Shown piece after piece: positions 51,147 to 59,356 of a DNA stretch of 64,000 nt. The notes under the pieces were generated by a model. That model made no database searches and was not told where the DNA came from. It saw nothing but the letters and a program-made list of their open reading frames with translations. Made by a program: the position numbers and the translations under genes. The DNA is taken from the NCBI RefSeq assembly GCF_000812465.1, contig NZ_JWMA01000063.1, positions 57,153 to 121,152 of the forward strand, written 5' to 3'. The DNA is from Cupriavidus sp. IDO. GTDB lineage: Bacteria > Pseudomonadota > Gammaproteobacteria > Burkholderiales > Burkholderiaceae. Numbering within the stretch: position 1 is the first letter of the stretch; every line of letters starts with the position of its first letter.

Positions 51147-51911
51147 ATGCAGATCGGCGCATACCCCTATCAGCCCGTGCCAGAACGGGGCACCTTGAGT
51201 TGCTTCCTCGCGGCCCTGTTTATGCACGTGTTGCTCGGCGCACTGCTCTATTACGGCGTGCATTGGCACAGCACGCCGCCGGAAGGGGTGTCTGCCGAAC
51301 TGTGGGAGCCCATGCCGGAGGCCGTCCCACCCGAGCCGACAGTCACGCCGACGCCGAGCGCGAAGCCGGTAGAAGAAGAAAACGCCGATATCTCGCTACA
51401 GGAAAAGCAGCGCAACGCCAGGCGCGCGGCGAGCGACGAAGCGAAAGCGCAACGCGAAAAGCAGGCCCGGGCGGAGGCCGCCCGGAAGGAGGCAGAACGG
51501 GAGGCACAGCGCAACGCGATGGATGCACAGCGCCAGGCCAGCAATGCCCGGCACCAAAGCGAACTGGCGCGCTTGCGGGAGCAGGCGGGCGGCGCCACCG
51601 CGAATACCGGCACCGGCACCTCCGGGAAGCCTTCATCCGCTTATGCCGAGCGCGTCCGGCAGCGGGTCAAGCCGAACATCATCTTCGATGAGGACATCGC
51701 CGGCAATCCCGCAGCCGTGGTGGCCGTCCGCATGGCGCCAGACGGATCGGTACTGTCAATGAGGATTGCCAAGTCGAGCGGCAATGCGGCCTGGGACAAC
51801 GCCGTCCTGCGGGCGGTGTCGCGCTCCGACCCGCTGCCGCGCGACGAAAACGGCGTCGCGCCGGCCGAGATCAGGATCACCTTCTGGCCAAAGGATCAGG
51901 GCAGTTCGTAA
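51147..51911 (+). CDS. Solitary TolA-like envelope protein
   Basis: A 254-residue protein: N-terminal transmembrane helix at about 17-40 (SCFLAALFMHVLLGALLYYG), a proline-rich stretch, then a long Lys/Glu/Ala coiled-coil (AQREKQARAEAARKEAEREA). The C-terminal TolA/TonB domain follows (YAERVRQRVKPNIIFDEDI, AVVAVRMAPDGSVLSMRIAKSSGNAAWDNAVLRAV). TolA spans the periplasm and connects the TolQR motor to the outer membrane. TolQ, TolR, TolB and Pal are not adjacent, so this is a stand-alone paralogue or an isolated gene. GAGGCAGG precedes the ATG. Confidence 0.87.
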   Translation: MQIGAYPYQPVPERGTLSCFLAALFMHVLLGALLYYGVHWHSTPPEGVSAELWEPMPEAVPPEPTVTPTPSAKPVEEENADISLQEKQRNARRAASDEAKAQREKQARAEAARKEAEREAQRNAMDAQRQASNARHQSELARLREQAGGATANTGTGTSGKPSSAYAERVRQRVKPNIIFDEDIAGNPAAVVAVRMAPDGSVLSMRIAKSSGNAAWDNAVLRAVSRSDPLPRDENGVAPAEIRITFWPKDQGSS

Positions 51912-52001
51912 TCGGCGCCGCCGTGCCAGCTGCGCATCAGCGCGAGCGCCCATCGGCATTCGTGGCACACCATGGCAATTGCGCCCGTCTCCTGAATGGA
52001 C

Positions 52002-52027
52002 TATAGTTAGCCGTATGGCTAACTATA
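52002..52027. promoter_or_regulatory. Perfect palindromic operator over the arsR start codon
   Basis: Arms TATAGTTAGCC (52002-52012) and GGCTAACTATA (52017-52027) around GTAT. The ATG at 52015-52017 lies in the centre, so the codons after it are part of the right arm. Typical geometry for direct autorepression by an ArsR dimer. Confidence 0.8.
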
Positions 52028-52383
52028 CCGCCACAGTCAGCGAGGTGTTCCATGCGCTCGCCGATCCCACCCGTTGTGCGATCGTCTGCGCACTGAGCGG
52101 TGGTTCGCAGACGGTTTCAACGCTGGCGGCGCCGTTCGACATGGCGCTGCCCTCGTTCATGAAGCACCTGACCGTCCTTGAGCGCAGCGGCCTCGTCCGC
52201 TCCCGCAAGCTCGGGCGAACACGCACGTGCGAGCTGGTGCCGGCGACGCTTTCGCAAGCCGAACAATGGATCGCCGAGCAGCGGGCCGTGTGGGAAGCAA
52301 GGTCCGACCGCATGGTCGAATTTGTCGAACGACTTCATCAAGAGGAGCAGAGCAATGTCACAAAGCGCAGCCGGGACGGCTGA
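52015..52383 (+). CDS. ArsR-family repressor, first gene of an SRPBCC operon
   Basis: A 122-residue winged-helix regulator (VFHALADPTRCAIVCALSGGSQTVSTLAAPFDMALPSFMKHLTVLERSGLVRSRKLGRTRTCELVP). No CxC metal site; it belongs to the same non-metal class as the ArsR at 35967-36290. Its start codon sits inside a perfect palindrome. Its 3' end overlaps the next gene by 29 bases, with that gene's GAGGAG ribosome site embedded in it. Confidence 0.92.
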   Translation: MANYTATVSEVFHALADPTRCAIVCALSGGSQTVSTLAAPFDMALPSFMKHLTVLERSGLVRSRKLGRTRTCELVPATLSQAEQWIAEQRAVWEARSDRMVEFVERLHQEEQSNVTKRSRDG

Positions 52384-52840
52384 TTCCCGCGACCTCGTCA
52401 TCTCCCGCGTGCTCCGCGCGCCGCGGGCCGCATTGTGGCGCGCATGGTCGGAGCCGGAGTTGCTCAAGGAGTGGTGGTGCCCCAGGCCCTGGACCACCGA
52501 GGTGCGCGCGTTCGATTTGCAACCGGGCGGAGCCTTTCATACCTTCATGCAGGGCCCGGACGGAAACTCCAGCGACAATCCCGGCTGCTTCCTCGATGTT
52601 GTGCCGCAATCGCGCCTCGTATTTACGTCGATGCTCACGGCAGGCTGGCGTCCGGCCAAGCCATGGCTCGGCTTCACGGCCGTCATCACCATGGCCGACG
52701 AAGGCACGGGCAGCCAGTACATCGCCAGGGTGATGCACCCGGACGATGCCGCGCGTGAACAGCACGAAAAGCTGGGCTTCTTCGATGGCTGGAATACCGT
52801 CATCACTCAACTCGACGACTTTGCGTGCACGCTGCGCTGA
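52355..52840 (+). CDS. SRPBCC/AHSA1-domain protein, first copy
   Basis: A 161-residue START-like protein (DLVISRVLRAPRAALWRAWSEPELLKEWWCP, AFDLQPGGAFHTFMQGPDG, NPGCFLDVVPQSRLVFTSML, YIARVMHPDDAAREQHEKLGFFDGWNTVITQLDDF). The last segment is the usual C-terminal helix. GAGGAG 8 bases upstream. Probably a ligand-binding protein whose ligand derepresses the ArsR. The operon continues with a second, different SRPBCC. Confidence 0.9.
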   Translation: MSQSAAGTADSRDLVISRVLRAPRAALWRAWSEPELLKEWWCPRPWTTEVRAFDLQPGGAFHTFMQGPDGNSSDNPGCFLDVVPQSRLVFTSMLTAGWRPAKPWLGFTAVITMADEGTGSQYIARVMHPDDAAREQHEKLGFFDGWNTVITQLDDFACTLR

Positions 52841-52866
52841 CCAGGATCGATTAAGGAAAAAAGACT

Positions 52867-53271
52867 ATGAAGATCAATGTTGAAGTCACCGTTGCGGCCC
52901 CCATCGAAAAAGTGTGGCGCGCCTATACAACGCCGGAAGACATCAAGCAATGGAACGCCGCCTCCGACGACTGGCATACCACCGCCGCCACGGTGGATTT
53001 GCGGGCTGGCGGCGCCTTCTCCTCGCGGATGGAGGCAAAGGATGGCAGCATGGGGTTCGACTTTGCAGGAACCTACACGAAGATCGTCGAGAACAAACTG
53101 ATCGAATACGCCTTCGGTGACCGCAGTGCACAGGTCGAGTTTTCCGACACGCCGCAGGGCGTCGCGGTGCGCGTGAGCTTCGACGCCGAATCGGAATATC
53201 CAGTCGAGCAACAGCAACAGGGATGGCAAAGCATCTTGAATAACTTCAAGAAGCATGTCGAAACGCGCTAG
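52867..53271 (+). CDS. SRPBCC-domain protein, second copy
   Basis: A 134-residue START-like protein (INVEVTVAAPIEKVWRAYTTPEDIKQWNAASDDWH, AGGAFSSRMEAKDGSMGFDF, VENKLIEYAFGDRSAQVEF, GWQSILNNFKKHVET). AAGGA precedes the ATG. It follows the first SRPBCC by 26 bases and is only distantly similar to it, so the operon carries two different ligand pockets rather than a recent duplicate. Confidence 0.9.
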   Translation: MKINVEVTVAAPIEKVWRAYTTPEDIKQWNAASDDWHTTAATVDLRAGGAFSSRMEAKDGSMGFDFAGTYTKIVENKLIEYAFGDRSAQVEFSDTPQGVAVRVSFDAESEYPVEQQQQGWQSILNNFKKHVETR

Positions 53272-53435
53272 CAACTCGCTCGGAGTTGCGAAGGCGATGA
53301 AGCTCGAAGCCAGTGGTGCTTCCCGACCCACATTTGCCGTTCGCCGTCTCATCAGGCAAATGGCAGCTTTGGGGGGCGCATCGGTCGTCCGGACCTCGTA
53401 ACGCCGCACCAGGTCCATGCGCCGGGCTCCGCCCC

Positions 53436-54358
53436 CTATGCTGACGTGCGCTGACGGCGCGCCCGCCGCTCGTTGGCGTGGTCGCGGATCATGCCGATCA
53501 GCGCACGTAGTCCGGCCGGCACGTGGCGGCGGCCCGGGTAGTACAGACAGAGGCCGTCGAGCGGGGCGTCCAATCGTCCAGCACGCGAACCAGCGTGCCA
53601 GCTTCCAGATCCGCGGCGACGTTCCATTCGGCCAGGTACGCAAGACCGAGACCGGCACGCGCCGCCGCCAGCATCAGGCCCGGCTCGTCGAGCGTCAGCA
53701 CGCCTTTGCCGTCAATACGCAAGGTTTCGCCGTGCCGCTCGAACTCCCACTGATATATCGCACCGCTCGGCATGCGTGAACGGATGCAGCGGTGTGCGTT
53801 CAGATCGGCCGGCGTACGCGGCGGCTTATGCTGCGCAAAATAGGCCGGACTGCCGACCACGGCGAAGCGCTGCCTGTCACCGAACGGCACCGCGATCATT
53901 TCCTGCGGCACCGTTTCGGTCAGACGAATGCCAGCATCGAAGCCTTCGATGACGATATCGATCAGGCGCCCTTCGGTGACCAGATCGAGCTTCATCTCCG
54001 GGTAGCGCCGCAGGAATTCGATGAAAAGCGGCATTACCTGCCTGGCCGCACCGGCTGACGCATTGATGCGCAGCGTGCCCGATGGCGTGTCGCGGAAGCT
54101 GCCCGCCTGTTCGATCGCGACGCGGATGGTCGAGAGTGCGGGCGCGACGCTGTCGACGAACTGCGCGCCGGCTTCCGACAGCGACGCGCTGCGTGTCGTG
54201 CGATTGAAGAGCCGCACGCCGATACGCGCTTCGAGCGCCGCCACCGCATGACTGAGCGCAGACGTCGACATGCCCAGATCGGTCGCGGCCGCGCGAAAGC
54301 TTCGATGACGCGCGACGGCCAGCACCGCCTCCAGTTCGTTCAAGCCCGATGTGTTCAT
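53436..54358 (-). pseudogene. LysR-family regulator gene with a frameshift near its 3' end
   Basis: From ATG 54358 (MNTSGLNELEAVLAVARHRS) a normal LysR runs through the helix-turn-helix (SFRAAATDLGMSTSALSHAVAALEARIGVRLFNRTTRS) and the effector domain up to VLDDWTP. At the G-run 53563-53566 the frame slips; the original frame ends in arginine-rich nonsense at 53498. The shifted frame continues LDGLCLYYPGRRHVPAGLRA and LIGMIRDHANERR to TAG at 53436, the expected end. One base in a homopolymer restores a 308-residue protein, so this may be a recent mutation or a sequencing error. The aldehyde dehydrogenase fragment it may have regulated is divergent. Confidence 0.85.
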
Positions 54359-54409
54359 TGTCCCAAATTGTTCAACGGTACATGCAAAATTGTACAACTA
54401 GTCAGCGCA

Positions 54410-54955
54410 ATGCATCGGGTCTATCTGCAGCAGGAAGTTGCGAGCACGCAGGCAGGCGATCCGCGTGATCCACAGACGACGGTCGGCCCAATGGTCAGCC
54501 AGAAGCAGTGGGAACGCGTGCAGCGCTATATACGGATCGGCATCGATTCAGGCGCGCGCCTGATCGCGGGAGGCGAAGGCCGGCCAGATGGCATCGACGC
54601 AGGATGGTTCGTGCGTCCGACCGTCTTCAGCGATGTGGCCAACGACATGGCGATTGCCCGCGAAGAGATCTTCGGTCCTGTGCTGTCGATTATCACCTAC
54701 CGCGATATGGAAGATGCGATCGCTATCGCCAACGACACCAACTACGGCTTGCAGGCGTATGTATTTTCGGCGGATGCGAAGCGTGCGCGCGAGGTCGCGT
54801 CGCGGATCGAAGCCGGTCGAGTCCTCGTCAACACGCTCGCGCACGAGCCGGCCGCACCATTCGGCGGCTTCAAGCAATCTGGTATCGGTCGCGAGTACGG
54901 CACGTTTGGGCTCGAGGCTTTTCTCGAGCCAAAGGCCGTTCTCACTGTTTCGTGA
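54410..54955 (+). pseudogene. 3' fragment of an NAD(P)-dependent aldehyde dehydrogenase gene
   Basis: About 180 codons read GDPRDPQTTVGPMVSQKQWERV, then GWFVRPTVFSDVANDMAIAREEIFGPVLSIITY, NYGLQAYVFSADAKRA and GGFKQSGIGREYGTFGLEAFLEPKAVL. These are the C-terminal catalytic and oligomerisation parts of ALDH, including EEIFGPV and GGFKxSGIGRE. A complete enzyme has about 475 residues and the catalytic Cys and most of the NAD domain are gone, so the gene is 5'-truncated. Its last 22 codons are tandemly duplicated. It lies between a divergent broken LysR and a group II intron. Confidence 0.9.
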
Positions 54956-55022
54956 TCGCGAGTACGGCACGTTTGGGCTCGAGGCTTTTCTCGAGCCAAA
55001 GGCCGTTCTCACTGTTTCGTGA
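54889..55022 (+). repeat. Exact 67-bp tandem duplication at the ALDH 3' end
   Basis: 54889-54955 and 54956-55022 are identical over all 67 bases, each ending with the TGA stop, followed by five further repeat bases (TCGCG). The unit includes a hairpin GGCTCGAG-GCTTTT-CTCGAGCC. It looks like a recent duplication beside the mobile-element remnants. Confidence 0.92.
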
Positions 55023-55083
55023 TCGCGCAACCCAAACGCTCGCAAAGCCTTTAGTGTGTTGCATCGACCGGTTGAATCCGCAG
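55023..55083. mobile_element. IS30-like terminal remnant
   Basis: On the minus strand the sequence reads TGCGGATTCAACCGGTCGAT, then GCAACAC at about 55057-55063. This resembles the terminal inverted repeat of IS30-family elements (TGTAGATTCAATTGGTCAAC GCAACA in IS30 itself). No transposase gene is present. It ends where a stem-loop and then the group II intron begin. Confidence 0.5.
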
Positions 55084-55085
55084 GG

Positions 55086-55120
55086 CGTAGTTGCCATTCG
55101 GATGGCTCTGTGCAACTACG
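55086..55120. repeat. Stem-loop just upstream of the group II intron
   Basis: Arms CGTAGTTGC (55086-55094) and GCAACTACG (55112-55120) around a 17-base loop, ending 11 bases before the inferred intron start. Such hairpins are insertion targets for some bacterial group II introns, notably class C. Confidence 0.55.
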
Positions 55121-55562
55121 GGCCAACGTCTGTGCGCCGTGCAAAGGCGGCGCTTTTCCAGTGGGTGAAAGCCCCACCCGGCAACCGCTCCAGCCGGAAG
55201 CAACCGGAGCAGCTATGGAGGTAACGAAGTGGCTGAAGCCTTCGGGTAAGCGAGTCACGAATTGGTGACAGCGCAAGTGTGCAGGCCGTAACGCGAGTGA
55301 ACGCCGAGCAAATCTCGAAAAGGACGATGCGCAGGCCGACCCGACAGCCATTTCGGGGAAGGCTGATACGACTGGATGGATGAGCGAGGCAGTACCGCCA
55401 GTCGCTGCGCCGGGGTAGTGGCGACAGCATGTACACAAGGAAAGCGCACGCAACACGGGAAGCCCCACGGCGTGGCCAGGGATGGCCAACCGGACGCCCG
55501 CGAGGGACAGGCCGGGCGCGGTGGGGTGGCGGAGAGGCCCGTAGTACCGGGGAAGCCGGGTA

Positions 55563-56951
55563 ATGCCGGTGGAGGGAAGGGGCCTCAGTTCAAGACAAAC
55601 GCAAGACGTAGTGAGGGACAGGAGATTGGGCAACCTATCAACTCCGATCAGTGTTCGGAAGCTGCAGATGGCGTTACACGCGAAAGCGAAGGCAGAAGCC
55701 GAGTACCGCTTCTATGCCCTATATGACAAGGTCAGCCGCGGCGACATTCTGGCTCACGCCTACGCCCAGTGCCGCTCCAACAAGGGCGCGCCGGGTGTGG
55801 ATGGTCAGGACTTCGCGGATGTCGAAGCGTACGGGGTTGAGCGGTGGCTTGGCGAACTGGCGCTTGCACTCAGAGAGAAGACTTACCGACCGGACCCTAT
55901 CAGAAGAGTGTTCATCCCGAAGGCTAACGGCAAGTTCCGGCCTCTGGGCATCTCGACCTTGCGTGATCGGGTCTGCATGACAGCAGCGATGCTGGTGCTC
56001 GATCCGATCTTTGAGGCCGACCTTCCACCTGAGCAGTACGCCTATCGCCCGGGCCGCAACGCCCAGCAGGCGGTGGTCGAAGTGGAGGAGCGGCTCCACC
56101 GTGGTCATACGGACGTTGTTGACGCCGACCTCGCGGACTACTTTGGCAGCATTCCCCACCCGGAACTGATGCGTTCGCTTGCGCGACGCATCGTCGATCG
56201 GCGTGTGCTGCATCTGATCAAGATGTGGTTGGAATGCGCTGTCGAGGAAGCCGATCCGCGCGGACGGAAGAAGCGGACGACGGAGGCCAAGGACGCTGGC
56301 CGCGGCATCCCGCAGGGCTCACCCATCTCACCACTACTGTCGAATCTGTATATGCGTCGATTTGTGCTGGCGTGGGAGAAGCTCGGGCTGGAGCACAGCC
56401 TTGGTAGTCGGATCGTGACTTACGCTGATGATCTCGTGATCTTGTGCAAACGCGGCAAGGCTGATGAAGCCCTGTCAGCGATGCGAGCGATCATGGGCAA
56501 GCTGAAGCTCACGGTCAACGAGGAGAAGACACGAATCTGTCGGGTTCCGGAAGGCGAGTTCGACTTCCTGGGATACACGTTTGTGCGGATTTACTCGGCG
56601 AAGACCGGCCAGCCCCGCATGGGGATGCGGCCGTCGAAGAAGAGTATCCGGCGCATGGTGGAGAAGGTCCATGCGCTGACCGCCCTGAAGACGGGATGGC
56701 AAGAGACCACGGCGATGGTGGGCAAGTTGAACCGCATGCTGCGCGGCTGGGCTAACTACTTCAAGGTAGGAACGGTCAGTCGCGCATACCGCGCGCTCGA
56801 CAGCTACGCCGCGACGCGGTTGCGCCGGTGGCTGCGCAACAAGCACAAGGTCAGACGACGCAGGGGCGGAAGCTATCCACTTCCACACCTCTATGGGCAC
56901 TTCGGGCTCGTACGTCTGAGCGCGCGCGGGGGTGCGGCCTGGCGTGTGTGA
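55563..56951 (+). CDS. ltrA: Group II intron reverse transcriptase/maturase
   Basis: A 462-residue intron-encoded protein. RT domain about 75-345: palm motifs (RPLGISTLRDRV, AYRPGRNAQQAV, DVVDADLADYFGSIPH, GIPQGSPISPLLSNLYM) and the catalytic YADD near residues 287-290. The maturase X domain is KSIRRMVEKVHALTALKTGW to RMLRGWANYFKVG. The C-terminus (YPLPHLYGHFGLVRL) carries no HNH endonuclease, so the intron should move by retrohoming at replication forks or hairpin targets. It appears intact and probably active. ATG 55563 is used; a later start would still keep the RT domain. Confidence 0.95.
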   Translation: MPVEGRGLSSRQTQDVVRDRRLGNLSTPISVRKLQMALHAKAKAEAEYRFYALYDKVSRGDILAHAYAQCRSNKGAPGVDGQDFADVEAYGVERWLGELALALREKTYRPDPIRRVFIPKANGKFRPLGISTLRDRVCMTAAMLVLDPIFEADLPPEQYAYRPGRNAQQAVVEVEERLHRGHTDVVDADLADYFGSIPHPELMRSLARRIVDRRVLHLIKMWLECAVEEADPRGRKKRTTEAKDAGRGIPQGSPISPLLSNLYMRRFVLAWEKLGLEHSLGSRIVTYADDLVILCKRGKADEALSAMRAIMGKLKLTVNEEKTRICRVPEGEFDFLGYTFVRIYSAKTGQPRMGMRPSKKSIRRMVEKVHALTALKTGWQETTAMVGKLNRMLRGWANYFKVGTVSRAYRALDSYAATRLRRWLRNKHKVRRRRGGSYPLPHLYGHFGLVRLSARGGAAWRV

Positions 56952-56971
56952 AGGCGTGAAGTCTTGTCCGA

Positions 56972-57004
56972 GAGCCGGATGCGGTAGCTCCGCACGTCCG
57001 GTTC
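56972..57004 (+). ncRNA. Group II intron domain V
   Basis: The 33-base hairpin begins GAGCCGGATGCGG and ends CGCACGTCCGGTTC, the catalytic AGC-triad domain of group II introns. Its sequence and its distance of 20 bases after the RT stop confirm a functional intron RNA. Confidence 0.9.
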
Positions 57005-57280
57005 GATGAGGGGGATGTGGAAACGGAGCCATGGTCAGGCTACTAGGGCACCGCCAAACGAAAGGGGCGGAAACATCGATGCCTGGACCTACCGTCACCG
57101 CGCCACATCTCTACTCTACCGGCGCTGTCCGGCCCGTCTCGGCCATTGGCTTTGACCAGGCTGGACAGCTGCAACGGCCGAGATGCGAGCATCGGCCTTG
57201 TGAGGCCCGATGTCGGGTGACTGGCTTACAGCAGTCACACCGAGTGCCCACGGGTACGCTAATTCCTGGCGCCCTGCAAG

Positions 57281-59209
57281 CTAGTGGAACAGTTCCGTGT
57301 ACGACAAGATTCCTCGTCCAGTTCCACCCGCTACGAGGATCCTGCCGTCTGACAGCAACGTTGCCGTGTGTTGTTCACGCGCTTGCTCAAGACTGCCAGT
57401 CTGGGACCAGCGCCCAGTCGCCGGGTCATACAACTCGCTCGCGAATAAGTCGCTGGGTTCGATACCGCCAGCGACCAGCACGCGCCCGTTGGCCAGTCGC
57501 GTGGCGGTATGGAAGTCCCGGGCCTGTCCCAGGCTGCCCGTCTGTGACCATGTCCCCGTCGCCGGATCGTAGATTTCGGCCGAGGCAAGTGCGCGCGTGC
57601 CATCGAATCCCCCGACTGCGAGCGCACGGCCGTCGGCGAGTTGTGCTGCGGCATACGCGTTGCGAGCCTGGCTCATGCTGCCAGTCGGGGACCAGGTTCC
57701 CGTGGATGGGTCGTACAGTTCGGCGGAAGCCAGCGCCGCGTCGCCGGAATCTTCTCCACCAGCCACCAGGACCCTGCCGTCCGGCAGTAGCGTGGCGGTG
57801 TGTTGCTTGCGCCCTTGGTCGAGGCTGCCGGTCGGCGACCAGGTGCCCGTGGCCGGATCATAGAGTTCGGCGGAAGCTAGTGCGCCCTGGCTGCTGCCCT
57901 GGCCCTCGCCGCCAGCCACCAGCACGCGGCCATCGCGTAGCAGTGTGGCAGTGTGGCTGTCGCGCTGCTGGCCCAGGCTGCCGGTCTGCGACCAGCGACC
58001 CGCGGCCGGGTCAAATAACTCCGCCGAAGCCAGCGCATTGCCGCCCCCCGTGCCGAATCCTCCCGCCACCAGTACGCGGCCGTCGGCCAGGAGCGTGGCC
58101 GAGTGCGCTTGCCGGTTACGCCCAAGGCTTCCGGTCCGCGTCCAGCCGTTCGTGGACGGGTCAAACAGCTCGGCAGAGGACAGTGCCTGCTTGCGGTTTC
58201 CCCCCGCCACCAGGACTCGTCCATCGCCCAGCAGCGTGGCCGTGTGCCGGAAGCGCCCCTGATTCATCGCGTCGGCCGGCAGCCACTCACCGGCCTGGGC
58301 GGTGGCTACCGTGATGGTCAACTGCGCGGTAGTACTGCCGGCGCTATTGCTGGCGGTAATGGTGAACGTCGTCTGGGGTAGCGCTGCGGTGGGCGTGCCG
58401 CTAATCACCCCGGTCTGGGTGTTGAGGCTTAGTCCTGCCGGCAGCGCAGGAAAGTTCGAGAACTGGGTGGCTTCGCCCCCTGAGAACACGGGCTCGTTGT
58501 ACACGATCGGCACCCCGATGATGTATTCAGGCAGCGCGTCCGAATAGATGAGGCCAGCCGGCGGCACGACCTGCGCCCGAACTTCGATCGTGAGCTGGAT
58601 TTGGCTGCTGTCCACGCTGTTGGCACCCGTCACCGTATAGACGGCCGGTGCTGTGACTGCGGCAGGCGTGCCGGTGATGATGCCGGTCTGTGGGTCCAGG
58701 GCAAGGCCCGCAGGCAGCGCTGGCGACACGCTGTATTGCGTGATCTCTCCGCCCGTGCTGATCGGCGTGTTGGGTGTGATCGGGACCGTGGTCACATAGA
58801 TGACCGACTTGTCCAGATAGTCGAGGCCGTCTGGCGCGATGGGAGTGTCCTTGACCTCGATTTCGACCCGGGTGGTGGTGGTGCCGGCGTCGTTGCTGGC
58901 CGTGATCGTGTAGATCGTGGCATGGCTGAGCCCGGTTGGCGTGCCGCGGATCGTGCAGTTCTGCGGATCGAGGCTAAGGCCTGGCGGGAGTGGGGGTGAC
59001 ACCGAGCATTGCAAGATGGCACCCCCGCTATTGCTTGCAGTCTCCGGGACAATGGTGACGCCTACCGCATAGATCGGCGATTCGTCGCGCACGACCAGAC
59101 CGGCCGGAGGCGCCAAGGCAGTACCGTTGCCACCATTGCCGCATCCTGCCATGGTGAGTGCCAGGGGCAGGAGCAGGAGCAGAGTTGCCAGCCAGCGCCG
59201 TATCGCCAT
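57281..59209 (-). CDS. Kelch-repeat lipoprotein with putative Ig domains
   Basis: A 642-residue predicted lipoprotein, lipobox TMAGC at residues 19-23. Residues about 30-310 contain three tandem putative Ig-like (He_PIG) domains, each with PPLPPGLSLDPQ- or PALPAGLALDPQTG-type strands and GTPT turns. Residues about 315-640 form six kelch repeats of about 50 residues with DGRVLVAGG and ASAELYDPATGTWS motifs, expected to make a beta-propeller. GGAG 7 bases before ATG 59209. The protein is outer-membrane or surface attached and probably binds a polymer or protein. The repeats are so alike that the DNA may recombine. It follows the group II intron convergently. Confidence 0.9.
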   Translation of the reverse strand: MAIRRWLATLLLLLPLALTMAGCGNGGNGTALAPPAGLVVRDESPIYAVGVTIVPETASNSGGAILQCSVSPPLPPGLSLDPQNCTIRGTPTGLSHATIYTITASNDAGTTTTRVEIEVKDTPIAPDGLDYLDKSVIYVTTVPITPNTPISTGGEITQYSVSPALPAGLALDPQTGIITGTPAAVTAPAVYTVTGANSVDSSQIQLTIEVRAQVVPPAGLIYSDALPEYIIGVPIVYNEPVFSGGEATQFSNFPALPAGLSLNTQTGVISGTPTAALPQTTFTITASNSAGSTTAQLTITVATAQAGEWLPADAMNQGRFRHTATLLGDGRVLVAGGNRKQALSSAELFDPSTNGWTRTGSLGRNRQAHSATLLADGRVLVAGGFGTGGGNALASAELFDPAAGRWSQTGSLGQQRDSHTATLLRDGRVLVAGGEGQGSSQGALASAELYDPATGTWSPTGSLDQGRKQHTATLLPDGRVLVAGGEDSGDAALASAELYDPSTGTWSPTGSMSQARNAYAAAQLADGRALAVGGFDGTRALASAEIYDPATGTWSQTGSLGQARDFHTATRLANGRVLVAGGIEPSDLFASELYDPATGRWSQTGSLEQAREQHTATLLSDGRILVAGGTGRGILSYTELFH

Positions 59210-59356
59210 TCACGACTCCACCCGGTTCGTGGTGATGCGACTAGGATAGGTCACGGATATGCACGATTGCCAACCTTTGTACTCGCGCTCGCGGGAGGAG
59301 TACGTCAAGTCGATACAGGCCAGCAGGCGGTCGCCTCGGGGTGTCGCGCGCCAGCA

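Larger units (their letters stand above)
55132..57043 (+). mobile_element. Group II intron encoding RT/maturase, full length
   Basis: The 5' end is set by GTGCGCC at 55132-55138 (consensus GTGCG). The intron includes structured domain I sequence to about 55560, an open reading frame for the reverse transcriptase-maturase, and an intact domain V at 56972-57004. The 3' end is taken near 57043 (CTAC), but I could not fix it to the base. The length of about 1.9 kb and the lack of an endonuclease domain in the encoded protein fit small bacterial group II introns. It inserts in intergenic DNA among broken genes, on the plus strand. Confidence 0.82.

Noticed and set aside
54548..55633. A 361-codon minus-strand frame across the ALDH fragment and the intron 5' region
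   Set aside because: It crosses the 67-bp repeats, the IS-like end and the intron start; no protein family matches and it has no ribosome site.
57031..58314. Plus-strand frame opposite the kelch repeats
   Set aside because: Repetitive DNA gives long shadow frames; the minus strand carries the kelch/Ig lipoprotein with signal and RBS.
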